The notes: generated by a model from the letters alone, not told the origin. Shown: positions 52,294-61,620, counted from the first letter of the stretch. The stretch is 64,000 bases of DNA from Clostridia bacterium (GCA_017549205.1 JAFYVH010000020.1:39157-103156); one strand, 5' to 3'. Numbers and translations: made by a program.

Positions 52294-53120
52294 CAGTAGG
52301 TATTGTGGGACTTGGTCTCATCGGCGGTTCCATGGCAAAGAGTATTAAAGCGCACACAGAACATGTTGTTCTCGGTGCCGATATTAAAGACGAAGCCATA
52401 TCAATGGCAAAGATGACCGGCGCCATTGACGGCGTGTTAAATGATAACAATCTGCCCGAGTGCGATATTGTTATGATTGCTATCTCTCCCCTCCCCCTTC
52501 TTTCATGGGCAGAGGAAAACGCACATTTAATAAAAGGAACGCTGGTTGATCTTTGTGGTGTTAAACGGAACATTTGTAAAGAGCTTGGCACGCTTGCACA
52601 AAAGCATGGCTTTTCCTATGTGGGTGGACACCCCATGGCAGGCAAAGAGGTCAGCGGCTTTGCCAACGCCTCTGCTGCACTTTTTAGCGGTGCTTCCATG
52701 ATTTTAACTCCCAATGAGAAAAACGACATCGAAACCCTTGACATGCTCAAAACCTTCTTTTTGGAAATTGGCTTTGATGACATCACCTTTTCCACACCTG
52801 AGGAGCATGACAGGATTATTGCATATACCTCACAGCTGGCGCATATCACCTCAAGCGCCTATATTAAATCGCCCTTTTCCCAAAAGCACATGGGCTTTTC
52901 AGCAGGCAGTTACAAAGACATGACAAGAGTCGCCCGTCTTGACGAAAACCTGTGGACCGAGCTGTTTTTAGAAAATGCTGATTTTTTGGTTGACGAACTT
53001 AAAATATTAGTTGAAAATTTGAGCGATTACCTTGATGTGCTCCAAAAAGGCGACAAAGAAAAACTACGGGAAATGCTGAAAAACGGACGATTGCTTAAAA
53101 TGTCTGCAGGAGGAGAATGA
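52290..53120 (+). CDS. tyrA: Prephenate dehydrogenase
   Basis: It oxidatively decarboxylates prephenate to 4-hydroxyphenylpyruvate for tyrosine. These 276 residues have the NAD motif GIVGLGLIGGSMAKS at the start, the family GGHPMAGKE with the catalytic His, and HDRIIAYTSQLAH. There is no ACT domain, so feedback by Tyr is less likely at the enzyme and may rest on the leader. The start ATG overlaps the aroF TGA (ATGA). Confidence 0.94.
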   Translation: MTVGIVGLGLIGGSMAKSIKAHTEHVVLGADIKDEAISMAKMTGAIDGVLNDNNLPECDIVMIAISPLPLLSWAEENAHLIKGTLVDLCGVKRNICKELGTLAQKHGFSYVGGHPMAGKEVSGFANASAALFSGASMILTPNEKNDIETLDMLKTFFLEIGFDDITFSTPEEHDRIIAYTSQLAHITSSAYIKSPFSQKHMGFSAGSYKDMTRVARLDENLWTELFLENADFLVDELKILVENLSDYLDVLQKGDKEKLREMLKNGRLLKMSAGGE

Positions 53121-53121
53121 C

Positions 53122-54189
53122 ATGCAAACCGTTACAATAAAAACGACAACGAAAGAATATGATGTGGTGATTGGGAGCGGACTTTTAGCCCAATGCGGAG
53201 AGAGGATTTTCAGTGTCCTCGGCAAATGCCGCTTGGCTGTGATAACCGATTCCAATGTTGAAAAGCATCACTTAAAAACCGTTATGTCCTCTTTGGAAAA
53301 GGCGGGAATGGACTGCAAAAGCTATACTTTTCCTGCAGGTGAAGAACACAAAAACATGGGCACTTTATCTGACATTCTTGAGTTTTTGGCAAAAGAGCGT
53401 TTTTCCCGCGCAGATGCTGTTGTGGCGTTGGGCGGCGGTGTCACCGGTGACATGGCAGGCTTTGCTGCTGCGGTTTATCTGCGTGGCATCCGCTATGTGC
53501 AACTGCCCACCTCGCTCCTTGCCTGCGTTGACTCATCGGTGGGTGGCAAAACCGCCATTGACCTTGCCGGTGGTAAAAATCTTGCCGGTGCCTTTTTGCA
53601 GCCGGAGCTTGTTTTGTGTGATGTGGACGCCTTAAAAACCCTGCCCCAAGAAGAATTTACAAACGGCTTATGTGAAGCCATAAAATATGGTGTACTCTTT
53701 GACGAAGAGCTGTTTTGTGACTTTGAAAATTTAACTGAAACTTCCCTTATTTCTTTAATTGAACGCTGTATCACACACAAGGGAAGAGTTGTGGCAAATG
53801 ATGAATTTGAAAAAGGTGAGCGCAAGTTTTTAAACTTAGGGCACACCATCGGTCATGCTGTTGAAAAATGCAGCCACTATCAAATAAAGCACGGTTATGC
53901 GGTGGCCATAGGCCTTTCTATGATTGCAAGAGCCGGCGAAAAACTGGGCATAACCGAAAAAGGAACGGCAGAAAGAATTGAATTACTTTTCAAAAAGCAT
54001 AACCTGCCTACAGATACCGTTTTTTCAACAGAAGAACTTTTAAATGTTGCTCTTTCTGACAAAAAAAGAGATAGTGACAGCATCACCTTAGTGGTGCCAA
54101 AAAAGATTGGTGCTTGCATTTTGCAAACAGAACCCATAGAAAATCTTAAAAAGTACATCGCGTTGGGAGGGGAAAAAGATGGCATCTGA
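53122..54189 (+). CDS. aroB: 3-dehydroquinate synthase
   Basis: These 355 residues bind NAD and zinc. GGGVTGDMAGFAAAVYLRG and QLPTSLLACVDSSVGGKTAID are family signatures. Zinc ligands are in CEAIKYG (Glu), NLGHTIGHAVE (His) and the later IKHGYAVAIG (His). It converts DAHP to 3-dehydroquinate. GGAG lies 6 nt before the ATG; the gene starts 1 nt after tyrA and overlaps aroC by 11 bp. Confidence 0.96.
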   Translation: MQTVTIKTTTKEYDVVIGSGLLAQCGERIFSVLGKCRLAVITDSNVEKHHLKTVMSSLEKAGMDCKSYTFPAGEEHKNMGTLSDILEFLAKERFSRADAVVALGGGVTGDMAGFAAAVYLRGIRYVQLPTSLLACVDSSVGGKTAIDLAGGKNLAGAFLQPELVLCDVDALKTLPQEEFTNGLCEAIKYGVLFDEELFCDFENLTETSLISLIERCITHKGRVVANDEFEKGERKFLNLGHTIGHAVEKCSHYQIKHGYAVAIGLSMIARAGEKLGITEKGTAERIELLFKKHNLPTDTVFSTEELLNVALSDKKRDSDSITLVVPKKIGACILQTEPIENLKKYIALGGEKDGI

Positions 54190-55252
54190 ATATGGAAAAA
54201 ACTTAAAAGTATCTGTTTTTGGTCAATCTCACGGCAAAGCAATCGGTGTGAACATCGACGGACTGCCTGCCGGCGAAACCATTGACGAAGAAAAGCTCTA
54301 TCGCTTTATACAAAGACGAGCGCCGGGGCAAAACAAAACCTCAACCGCGCGAAAAGAAAAGGATAAGCCGGTGTTTCTTTCAGGCTTTGAACATGGAAAA
54401 ACCTGCGGTTTTCCCCTTTGCGCCATCATTGAAAATGCTGACATGCATTCTTCAGACTATGAAAGTTTAAAAAATAAACCCCGCCCCGGCCATGCGGATT
54501 ACACTGCCTATGTAAAGTATGGCGGCACTGCCGACATGCGTGGTGGCGGACACTTTTCGGGCAGGCTCACAGCGCCCTTGTGTATTGCCGGGGGCATTGC
54601 CCTGCAAATTCTTGAAAAACACGGCATTTACATTGGTGCACATGTTTTATCCATTGCTGATAAACAAGATGACGCTTTTCCATTAAAACCGCAAAAAGAG
54701 TTGTTTGAGACTATCGCCAAAAAAGATTTTCCTGCGATTAACGATGCCGCTGCAAAAGAAATGGAAGAAACCATTCTGGCTGCAAAAGCGGAGCTTGATT
54801 CTGTGGGTGGTGTTGTGGAATGCGCTGTAACCGGGTTGCCGGCAGGTCTTGGCGGCGTCATGTTTGACGGCATTGAGGGAAGGCTCGCTTCTGCGATTTT
54901 TGGCATTCCTGCCGTTAAAGGTGTTGAATTTGGTCTTGGTTTTGATGCCACTAAAATAAAAGGCTCACAAAACAATGATGCTTTTATTATAAACGGAGAA
55001 AAGGTCGAAACCGAAACCAACAACTGCGGCGGCATTTTGGGTGGTATTTCAAACGGCATGCCCATTGTGTTTAAAACGGCTTTTAAGCCCACTCCGTCAA
55101 TAGCGCAAAAGCAAAAAACCGTTGATTTGGAAAAGATGGAAAACACAACTGTCGAAATTACCGGCCGGCATGACCCCTGTGTTGTACTTCGTGCCGTGCC
55201 TGTTGTTGAGGCGGTTGCAGCCATTGTTATTTTAGATATGATTATGGAGTGA
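54179..55252 (+). CDS. aroC: Chorismate synthase
   Basis: It makes chorismate from EPSP using reduced FMN. These 357 residues carry FGQSHGKAIGVNIDGLPAG, RRAPGQNKTSTARKEKD, the central RPGHADYT...GGTADMRGGGHFSGR block and the C-terminal GRHDPCVVLRAVPVVEA. GGGAGGGG lies 6 nt before the ATG, inside the aroB end. aroE, aroK and aroA, needed between aroB and aroC, are not in this window. Confidence 0.96.
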   Translation: MASEYGKNLKVSVFGQSHGKAIGVNIDGLPAGETIDEEKLYRFIQRRAPGQNKTSTARKEKDKPVFLSGFEHGKTCGFPLCAIIENADMHSSDYESLKNKPRPGHADYTAYVKYGGTADMRGGGHFSGRLTAPLCIAGGIALQILEKHGIYIGAHVLSIADKQDDAFPLKPQKELFETIAKKDFPAINDAAAKEMEETILAAKAELDSVGGVVECAVTGLPAGLGGVMFDGIEGRLASAIFGIPAVKGVEFGLGFDATKIKGSQNNDAFIINGEKVETETNNCGGILGGISNGMPIVFKTAFKPTPSIAQKQKTVDLEKMENTTVEITGRHDPCVVLRAVPVVEAVAAIVILDMIME

Positions 55253-55256
55253 AATT

Positions 55257-56393
55257 ATGGATATTAAAAATTTAAGAGAAAAGATTGACCAGATTGACGA
55301 AAAGCTTCTGCCCCTTTTCATTGAAAGAATGGGAATCGCAAAAGAAGTGGCAGAATATAAAAAAGCAAATGGTCTCCCTGTGATGAACAAAACAAGAGAG
55401 CGGGAAATTTTGCAAAAGGTTATGGAACAAAGCAGAGACCTTGAACAATTTGCCCACCGTTTTTACTCTCAGATTTTTGAAATCAGCCGTTCTTATCAGC
55501 AGGCCTTTCTGCACCCGACAACCGATTTGACCGACGAGATAAACCACGCTCTTCTAAACACCCCTGAGGCCTTTCCACAAACCGGCATCATTGCCTGTCA
55601 AGGCGTTGAGGGTGCCTACTCGCAAATGGCGGCAGACAGAATGTTTCCCCGGGGCAATCTGATGTTTTTCAAAAGCTTTGAAGCGGTTTTCGACGCTGTT
55701 GAAAGTGGTCTTTGCAAATATGGCGTTGTGCCCATTGAAAACAGCTCCAATGGTTCTGTTCGTTCAACCTATGAGCTTTTGAGAAAGAAAAATGTTAAAA
55801 TTGTGAAAAGCGAACGCCTTTGCATTCGCCATGAGCTTTTGGCAAAACCCGGAACATCTTTAGAGGATATAACTGAAATTTACTCCCATGAGCAGGCGCT
55901 TTCTCAATGCAGTGTGTTTTTAGACAAACTGGGCAATAAGGTTAAAATCGTTCCCTGTGATAACACCGCCATGGCGGCGAAGATGGTTGCCGAAAGTGAT
56001 AAACCTATCGCAGCAATTGCTTCTCACACAGCCGAAGCTCTTTATGGTCTTGCCACCATTTGCACACAAATTCAAAACAGCGACAATAACTACACCCGTT
56101 TTGTTTGCATTTCAAAAAATTTGGAAATCTATCCCGGTGCTGACCACATCAGCTTGATTTTAGCCTGTGAGCATAAACCCGGTGCGCTGTATGAAGTGCT
56201 GGCAAAACTAGCAGCCTTGGGCATAAACCTCATTAAGCTTGAAAGCTGCCCCATTTTGGGACACGATTTTGAATTTATGTTCTTCTTTGAGCTGCAGGCA
56301 AGTGTAAAAGACGAAAAAATTGTTGCCATGCTGGAAAGCTTAAAGCAGGAATGTGAAGAGCTTGTTTTCCTGGGCAACTATCTAGAGGCATAA
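55257..56393 (+). CDS. pheA: Bifunctional chorismate mutase / prephenate dehydratase (P-protein)
   Basis: In these 378 residues, residues 1-85 are an AroQ chorismate mutase (LREKIDQIDEKLLPLFIERM, EREILQKV). Residues about 106-280 form prephenate dehydratase (GVEGAYSQMAADRMF and the NNYTRFVCI motif with the catalytic Thr). Residues about 295-375 are an ACT domain (GALYEVLAKLAALGINLIKLESCP), the Phe feedback site. It makes phenylpyruvate from chorismate. With tyrA it gives both branches, matching the combined Phe/Tyr leader. It is last in the operon. Confidence 0.96.
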   Translation: MDIKNLREKIDQIDEKLLPLFIERMGIAKEVAEYKKANGLPVMNKTREREILQKVMEQSRDLEQFAHRFYSQIFEISRSYQQAFLHPTTDLTDEINHALLNTPEAFPQTGIIACQGVEGAYSQMAADRMFPRGNLMFFKSFEAVFDAVESGLCKYGVVPIENSSNGSVRSTYELLRKKNVKIVKSERLCIRHELLAKPGTSLEDITEIYSHEQALSQCSVFLDKLGNKVKIVPCDNTAMAAKMVAESDKPIAAIASHTAEALYGLATICTQIQNSDNNYTRFVCISKNLEIYPGADHISLILACEHKPGALYEVLAKLAALGINLIKLESCPILGHDFEFMFFFELQASVKDEKIVAMLESLKQECEELVFLGNYLEA

Positions 56394-56397
56394 AACC

Positions 56398-56476
56398 CCG
56401 CAGACAATCCGCTGCAAGTTAAGAGATAAACCACTTTGCAGGCGGGACTTAGGAGAAAACAGATTGTCTTTTGCGG
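56398..56476 (+). promoter_or_regulatory. Long hairpin after pheA
   Basis: CCGCA and GACAATC (56398-56409) pair with GATTGTC and TGCGG (56462-56476, TTT bulge). An inner imperfect stem (56409-56420 with 56432-56445) extends it. There is no T run, so it may be an mRNA 3'-protective structure or a factor-dependent terminator. Confidence 0.5.
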
Positions 56477-56499
56477 CATAAATTTTATTGCAAATTTTG

Positions 56500-56528
56500 T
56501 TGACAATAGTTGTCTTTTATGTTATAAT
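56500..56528 (+). promoter_or_regulatory. Perfect consensus sigma-A promoter of the pot leader RNA
   Basis: TTGACA (56500-56505), 17 bp, TATAAT (56523-56528). Confidence 0.92.
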
Positions 56529-56534
56529 GCTCTT

Positions 56535-56804
56535 ACATTGATATAAATCATATATTACGACCGCTAAGAAATTAGCTGAGGCCACACGGACAGCCGGGTC
56601 GAACGCCGAAAGCCGGAGCGCAAGCTTCCGGAGGCAGCGCAAGCTGCATTATTGATTGAGTTAGAAGCTCAAGTTTTATAAGTTGGTTGCTTTAAAACCA
56701 GATACGATGAAATCTCATCGACTTGTGAAATGGTCAATAAGAGTACGTGTACGACTCCTAACGCCCATACCGCCTTCTGCTTTTAATGGTAAAAGTATGA
56801 ACAG
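56535..56804 (+). ncRNA. Large structured leader RNA upstream of potABCD, family not recognised
   Basis: Visible hairpins include GCTAA-GAAA-TTAGC (56573-56586) inside a CGACC/GGTCG pairing, and CCGGAGC/GCTTCCGG. Others are GCAGC-GCAA-GCTGC (56633-56646), TTGAG/CTCAA, TGGTT/AACCA, CGATGA-AATC-TCATCG (56705-56720) and CTTTTA-ATGG-TAAAAG inside CATAC/GTATG (56766-56799). Two of the loops, GAAA and GCAA, are GNRA tetraloops. The domain ends at a terminator 53 nt before potA. It could be a riboswitch for the transporter or a free-standing RNA. It does not match the consensus of lysine, TPP, SAM, glycine, THF or c-di-GMP riboswitches that I know. Confidence 0.7.
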
Positions 56805-56841
56805 GACAAGTGATGCGATTTGCGTTGCTTGTCTTTTTTTT
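56805..56841 (+). terminator. Terminator at the end of the pot leader RNA
   Basis: GACAAG pairs with CTTGTC, extended by wobble and Watson-Crick pairs to about 12 bp, and is followed by eight T. potA follows without a convincing promoter of its own. Confidence 0.85.
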
Positions 56842-56894
56842 GTTGAAAAAGTGCATTTATTGTGCAGTTTACAATACTTTGGGGGATTTAAAAC

Positions 56895-58010
56895 ATGAAA
56901 AAACTGATTGAATTGAAAAATGTGAGCAAAGCCTTTGACGGTGAGGTTGTGCTGGACAACTTGAATTTAGACATTTATGACCAACAGTTTATCACTTTGT
57001 TGGGTCCTTCCGGTTGCGGCAAAACAACAACTCTTCGTTTGGTAGGCGGTTTTGAAACGCCGGATAGCGGCGACATCTATTTTGATGGCCAGCGGATTAA
57101 CGATGTCCCCTCGTACAAACGCCAGATTAACACGGTTTTTCAAAAATATGCTCTTTTTCCCCATTTGAATGTTTTTGAAAATGTTGCCTTTTCTCTGCGA
57201 TTGCAGAAAAAAGGTATTGCCGAAATTGCTCCCCGGGTGAAAGAGATGCTGGAGCTTGTGGCTTTAAAAGGCTTTGAGCGCAAAAATGTAAACTTCTTAT
57301 CCGGCGGTCAGCAGCAGCGTGTTGCTATTGCCCGTGCCCTCATCAGCCATCCTAAAGTTTTGCTTTTGGATGAGCCTTTGGGTGCCCTTGACTTAAAGCT
57401 TCGAAAAGACATGCAAAACGAATTAAAGAAGATTCAAAAACAAACCGGCATCACCTTTATCTATGTCACTCACGACCAGGAAGAAGCCCTTTCTATGTCT
57501 GATGTGGTGGTGGTTATGGCAGACGGCAGAATTCAGCAAATCGGCGCCCCCACCGATATTTATAACGAGCCGAAAAACGCCTTTGTTGCCGACTTTATTG
57601 GCGAAAGTAACATTGTTGACGGCGTGATGGAAGAAGACCTGAAGGTAACTTTCTCAGGTCACACCTTTACCTGCGTGGATAAAGGTTTTGCACCGAAAGA
57701 ACAGGTGGATGTGGTTGTGCGCCCTGAAGATGTTGATGTTGTTTCTGTAGAACAAGGCATGCTGACAGGTGTTGTTACCTCTGTGACCTTTAAGGGCGTG
57801 CATTATGAAATTATTGTTGACATTGGTGGTTTTAAGTGGATGATTCAAAGCACCGACTTTGTGGGCGTGGATGAAAAAATTGGTCTTTACATTGAGCCCG
57901 ATGCCATTCACATTATGAAAAAATCGGAATATTCGGGCAAATACGGAGACTATTCCAGCTTCTCTGATGAGCTGGATGAGCTTTCGGATGCTTCGGCGGT
58001 GGAGGAATGA
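56895..58010 (+). CDS. potA: Spermidine/putrescine ABC transporter ATPase
   Basis: These 371 residues have Walker [10 protein letters not shown] (about 36-44), signature [11 protein letters not shown], Walker [13 protein letters not shown] and switch His in VTHDQEE, then a C-terminal TOBE domain (about 265-350). It powers polyamine uptake with PotB and PotC. The last 20 residues are acidic. GGGGGA is 8 nt before the ATG. It is first in potABCD, downstream of a leader RNA and terminator. Confidence 0.94.
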   Translation: MKKLIELKNVSKAFDGEVVLDNLNLDIYDQQFITLLGPSGCGKTTTLRLVGGFETPDSGDIYFDGQRINDVPSYKRQINTVFQKYALFPHLNVFENVAFSLRLQKKGIAEIAPRVKEMLELVALKGFERKNVNFLSGGQQQRVAIARALISHPKVLLLDEPLGALDLKLRKDMQNELKKIQKQTGITFIYVTHDQEEALSMSDVVVVMADGRIQQIGAPTDIYNEPKNAFVADFIGESNIVDGVMEEDLKVTFSGHTFTCVDKGFAPKEQVDVVVRPEDVDVVSVEQGMLTGVVTSVTFKGVHYEIIVDIGGFKWMIQSTDFVGVDEKIGLYIEPDAIHIMKKSEYSGKYGDYSSFSDELDELSDASAVEE

Positions 58011-58012
58011 GC

Positions 58013-58840
58013 ATGAAACAAAAACGCACTCTTTCCGGCAAAATTGTCGCCTATCCCCATGTGTTGTGGTCGGTACTCTTTATTATGCTGCCCCTCTTGT
58101 TTGTTCTTTATTTTGCCTTTACCACCCCTGATGGTGCCTTTACCTTTGATAATATTATTGCTTTAGGCAATCACAAAGCAACCTTTGCCCTTTCTGTGAG
58201 TCTTTCTCTCTTGGCAACGGTTTTTTGCTTCCTCTTGGGTTATCCCCTGGCCTATTTCATGGCGCAGGCATCCCCTAAAAAGCAAAAACTTTTAATGACT
58301 TTGTTAATGCTGCCCATGTGGACCAATCTCTTAATCCGCACCTATTCCATGATGGCGCTGATGGACGATGCCGGTCTCATTAACAGTCTTTTGTCGGCAT
58401 TGCATTTAAATACCATTCGCATGATTGGTACAAAGGGCGCCGTGGTCTTTGGCATGGCCTATGACTTTTTTCCTTACATGGTTTTGCCCCTATACACCAC
58501 CATTTCCAAAATTGACAAAAGCGTGCTGGAGGCAGCTTCCGATTTGGGCGCCAGCCCTGCCGGTGTTATGACAAAGGTGGTTTTGCCCCTTTCATCTTCC
58601 GGCATTATTTCCGGCGTTACCATGGTGTTTGTTCCCTCTATCAGCACTTTTTACATTTCGCAGAAATTAGGTGGTGGCACCTTTGACCTTTTGGGTGATG
58701 CCATTGAGCGTCAATTCCAGAATGTGAATACATACAATGTCGGTGCTGCCATTTCACTGGTTATGATGATTTTGGTCCTGCTCTCTTTGTGGGTAATGAA
58801 TCGCTTTACCGATTCTGATGAAGGGGGGACACAAGCATGA
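58013..58840 (+). CDS. potB: Spermidine/putrescine ABC transporter permease PotB
   Basis: These 275 residues have six membrane segments and the permease coupling motif EAASDLGASPAGVMTKVVLP (about residues 179-198). WTNLLIRTYSMMALMDDAG is typical of PotB. ATG at 58013 has GGAGG 7 nt upstream; an ATG at 58007 overlapping the potA stop is too close to it. It ends overlapping potC by 4 bp. Confidence 0.93.
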   Translation: MKQKRTLSGKIVAYPHVLWSVLFIMLPLLFVLYFAFTTPDGAFTFDNIIALGNHKATFALSVSLSLLATVFCFLLGYPLAYFMAQASPKKQKLLMTLLMLPMWTNLLIRTYSMMALMDDAGLINSLLSALHLNTIRMIGTKGAVVFGMAYDFFPYMVLPLYTTISKIDKSVLEAASDLGASPAGVMTKVVLPLSSSGIISGVTMVFVPSISTFYISQKLGGGTFDLLGDAIERQFQNVNTYNVGAAISLVMMILVLLSLWVMNRFTDSDEGGTQA

Positions 58841-59667
58841 AAACCCTGCAAAAGATTTACACTTTTTTGATATTTTTCATTTTGTACATTCCCATTGTAG
58901 TTTTGGTTTTGTTCTCTTTTAACAGTTCGGGAAACACCGGCAGCATGACGGGTCTTTCTCTTTATTGGTATCGTGAGCTTTTTGCCACACCCAGCACCTT
59001 TACCGCACTGAAAAACACCTTGATTTTAGCCCTTTCTGCCTCCGTAATTTCCACACTTTTGGGCACAGCGGCGGCTGTGGGTATCGGCAAATTTAAAAAC
59101 AAGGCTGTGCGGGGCGCTGTTTTATCTGTAACCAATGTCCCCATGATGAACCCCGACATTGTCACAGGTATTTCTATGATGCTGCTTTTTGTGTTGGTTG
59201 GCTCGCTCATTGGTCTTAAGGAAAAGCTGGGCTTTTGGACCATTTTAATCGCACACATCACCTTTTGTCTGCCCTATGTGATTTTGTCTGTCCGTCCCCG
59301 TGTGCTGGGGCTTAACCGTTCACTTTCAGAAGCTGCTATGGACTTGGGCTGTACCCCTGTTTCCGCTTTCTTTCGCGTAGAGTTACCTGCCATTATGCCC
59401 GGTATTGTATCCGGATTTATTATGGCCTTTACCTTGTCGCTTGATGACTTTGTCATCAGCTATTTCACCACGGGCAACGATTTTCAAACCCTGCCCCTTT
59501 TGATTTATTCCATGACTAAAAAAGAAGTGACCCCCGATATTTACGCACTTTCAACGCTGATGATTGCTGCGGTACTTATCTTGTTAATTCTCTCAAATGT
59601 TGCCGAATCAAAAGGCAAGAACAAAGAAAACGAAACCTCCGCCAAGGCGGCAGAAAGGATTGGATGA
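58837..59667 (+). CDS. potC: Spermidine/putrescine ABC transporter permease PotC
   Basis: These 276 residues have six membrane segments, with FSFNSSGNTGSMTGLSLYWY after the first helix and the coupling motif EAAMDLGCTPVSAFFRVELP. The tail (about 258-276) is hydrophilic. The start overlaps the potB stop (ATGA) and GGGGGGA lies 7 nt upstream. Confidence 0.93.
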   Translation: MKTLQKIYTFLIFFILYIPIVVLVLFSFNSSGNTGSMTGLSLYWYRELFATPSTFTALKNTLILALSASVISTLLGTAAAVGIGKFKNKAVRGAVLSVTNVPMMNPDIVTGISMMLLFVLVGSLIGLKEKLGFWTILIAHITFCLPYVILSVRPRVLGLNRSLSEAAMDLGCTPVSAFFRVELPAIMPGIVSGFIMAFTLSLDDFVISYFTTGNDFQTLPLLIYSMTKKEVTPDIYALSTLMIAAVLILLILSNVAESKGKNKENETSAKAAERIG

Positions 59668-60869
59668 ACATGAAAAAAACGATTGTATTGGTGCTTTGCA
59701 TCTTACTGACAGCTGCACTTTTTACAGGCTGCAACAAAGAAGATGTTGAGGTTTTAAATGTTTATAACTGGGGCGAATATCTCTCTGACGGCTCTGAAGG
59801 GTCATTAGATGTAAATGCCGCCTTTGAGGCCTATTGCCTTGAAACCTTGGGCAAAGAGGTTAAAGTGAATTACACAACCTACGCCAGCAACGAGGATATG
59901 TATAACAAGCTGTCAAGCGGTGCGGCTGTCTATGACATTGTTATCCCCTCTGACTATATGATTGAAAAAATGATTCGCGAAGATATGCTGCTGCCTCTTA
60001 ACTTTGGTAACATCCCCAATTATCAGTATATTGACGAACAATATAAAAACAATTATTATGACCCCGAGTCAAAATATTCTGTTCCCTATCTGTGTGGCTA
60101 TGTGGGCATGATTTATAACACAGCAAAAATCTCCGATACCCCTACCGATTGGGATGCCATGTGGAACGAGGCCTATAGCGGACAGATTTTGCAGTTTAAC
60201 AATCCCCGTGACGCCTTTGGCACAGCTCTTTATAAGTTAGGTTATGATGTAAACACCACCACTACTTCCGAATGGGATGAAGCACTGGCGCTGTTAAAAC
60301 AACAAAAACCCCTTGTGCAGAGCTATGTAATGGACGAGGTGTTTAACAAGATGAAAAACGGTTCGGCTGCTGTTGCAGCTTACTATGCCGGCGACTTTTT
60401 AACCATGTATGAAGACAATGGGGATTTGGCTTTTTACTATCCAAAGAGCGGCACAAATGTTTTTGTTGACGCCATGTGCATCCCCGCCGTTGCACAAAAC
60501 AAAGAGCTGGCTGAAGCTTACATTAACTTTTTCTTAACGGAAGAAATTGCTGTTGCTAATGCTGAATATACCTACTACGCTTCCCCCAACACCTTGGTTC
60601 GTAACAGCGAAAGCTACAAGGCAACCATGAGCGAGGTACACGAAAACGCCGCTGAAATTCTTTACCCCTCCGAGCCGGTTAAGTCGACCTATTATAAAAA
60701 CCTAGACCCCGATACCACCGCTTATATGAACGCCGGTTGGGAAAGCCTTAAGGTGGAAAGCGCCACCGATATGACCATTTATATTGTGGCGAGCGTTGTC
60801 CTTTTGGTGTTGCTTGTGCTGTTTGTGGGCGTCTGGTTACGCAAGAGAACAAACAGAAAATATTATTAA
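59664..60869 (+). CDS. potD: Spermidine/putrescine-binding lipoprotein PotD with C-terminal membrane helix
   Basis: In these 401 residues, residues 1-22 are a lipoprotein signal with lipobox LFTGC. The periplasmic-binding fold follows (VLNVYNWGEYLS, VYDIVIPSDYMIEKM, PYLCGYVGMIYN). Unusually, residues about 370-392 form a membrane helix (YIVASVVLLVLLVLFVGVWL), followed by a basic tail. The protein would be held at both ends. ATG 59664 overlaps the potC stop; ATG 59670 is an equally possible start. Confidence 0.92.
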   Translation: MNMKKTIVLVLCILLTAALFTGCNKEDVEVLNVYNWGEYLSDGSEGSLDVNAAFEAYCLETLGKEVKVNYTTYASNEDMYNKLSSGAAVYDIVIPSDYMIEKMIREDMLLPLNFGNIPNYQYIDEQYKNNYYDPESKYSVPYLCGYVGMIYNTAKISDTPTDWDAMWNEAYSGQILQFNNPRDAFGTALYKLGYDVNTTTTSEWDEALALLKQQKPLVQSYVMDEVFNKMKNGSAAVAAYYAGDFLTMYEDNGDLAFYYPKSGTNVFVDAMCIPAVAQNKELAEAYINFFLTEEIAVANAEYTYYASPNTLVRNSESYKATMSEVHENAAEILYPSEPVKSTYYKNLDPDTTAYMNAGWESLKVESATDMTIYIVASVVLLVLLVLFVGVWLRKRTNRKYY

Positions 60870-60884
60870 TCGCAAATCATCTTA

Positions 60885-60929
60885 TAAAAAAGGGAATGCA
60901 AACCATTACCGTTTGCATTCCCTTTTTTA
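60885..60929 (+). terminator. Terminator of potABCD, bidirectional
   Basis: A stem of about 17 bp, AAAAGGGAATGCAAAC/GTTTGCATTCCCTTTT, has A and T runs on the flanks. It is shared with the converging ygjV-like gene. Confidence 0.92.
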
Positions 60930-60938
60930 TACTTTTCA

Positions 60939-61442
60939 TTACATGGCTTTCTTTTTTCTGTCAAACCGAAGCATGCCAACCAAAATGGAAACAATGTTGA
61001 ACACTTCAGTTAAAACACCGCCATAAGACCGGTTAATCAAATTATAAATGAGCCACAGCGGTGAGGACGGAAACGAAAGCTGCCTTGTGAGCTTTGGATT
61101 GTTCACACCAAAGGCCACACTTGTAAAAATCATGGCGATGGCAGGCAACAAGGATAACACGCCACTCCATGTATAAATGCATGCCCCTGTGCAAAGCAAA
61201 GAAAAAAAGACAATCCACAAATTGGATGCTGCCCACTTTTTGTCTTTGAATAAGTAAACAAGGCTTCTTAAAACGCCGATTGCATTTAAAAGAGCACCTG
61301 TGTAAGCCTCGATTAAGTAAAAATGCGTGGTAAAGCAAATACCTGCTGCCAGCTGCACCGCCACAATGCGCTTGTGGGTGTTTTGCTGATAGGTTAAAAC
61401 GCTTAAAATAAAACCAAAAATACCTAAAATTTGTGCTATCAT
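60939..61442 (-). CDS. YgjV-family inner membrane protein
   Basis: These 167 residues have four to five hydrophobic segments and the family opening QILGIFGFILSVLTYQQNTHKRIV, then HFYLIEAYTGALLNAIGVLRS. The function is unknown. It ends with a basic tail (FDRKKKAM). CAGGAGA lies 7 nt before the ATG. It is monocistronic, facing potD. Confidence 0.82.
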   Translation of the reverse strand: MIAQILGIFGFILSVLTYQQNTHKRIVAVQLAAGICFTTHFYLIEAYTGALLNAIGVLRSLVYLFKDKKWAASNLWIVFFSLLCTGACIYTWSGVLSLLPAIAMIFTSVAFGVNNPKLTRQLSFPSSPLWLIYNLINRSYGGVLTEVFNIVSILVGMLRFDRKKKAM

Positions 61443-61477
61443 AAAACCATCTCCTGCTCTTTATACATCCAAGGGAT

Positions 61478-61507
61478 ATCTTACCACATTCTCTTTGTTT
61501 TTGTCAA
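61478..61507 (-). promoter_or_regulatory. Sigma-A promoter of ygjV-like gene
   Basis: TTGACA (61502-61507), 18 bp, TAAGAT (61478-61483). Confidence 0.7.
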
Positions 61508-61620
61508 GAAAATTTCGTCTTAAAGAAAGCGTACAATCACGCCTGTTTTCTGGCTTTTTTGATTATTTTCGACATCTCTTTTTTTAAAAAAAATATTTTT
61601 AAAGAATTTTTAAAAAGTCC

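Noticed and set aside
56683..56898. A 71-codon open frame in the pot leader
   Set aside because: It has no ribosome site, runs through the terminator stem and overlaps the potA start. It is best seen as chance.
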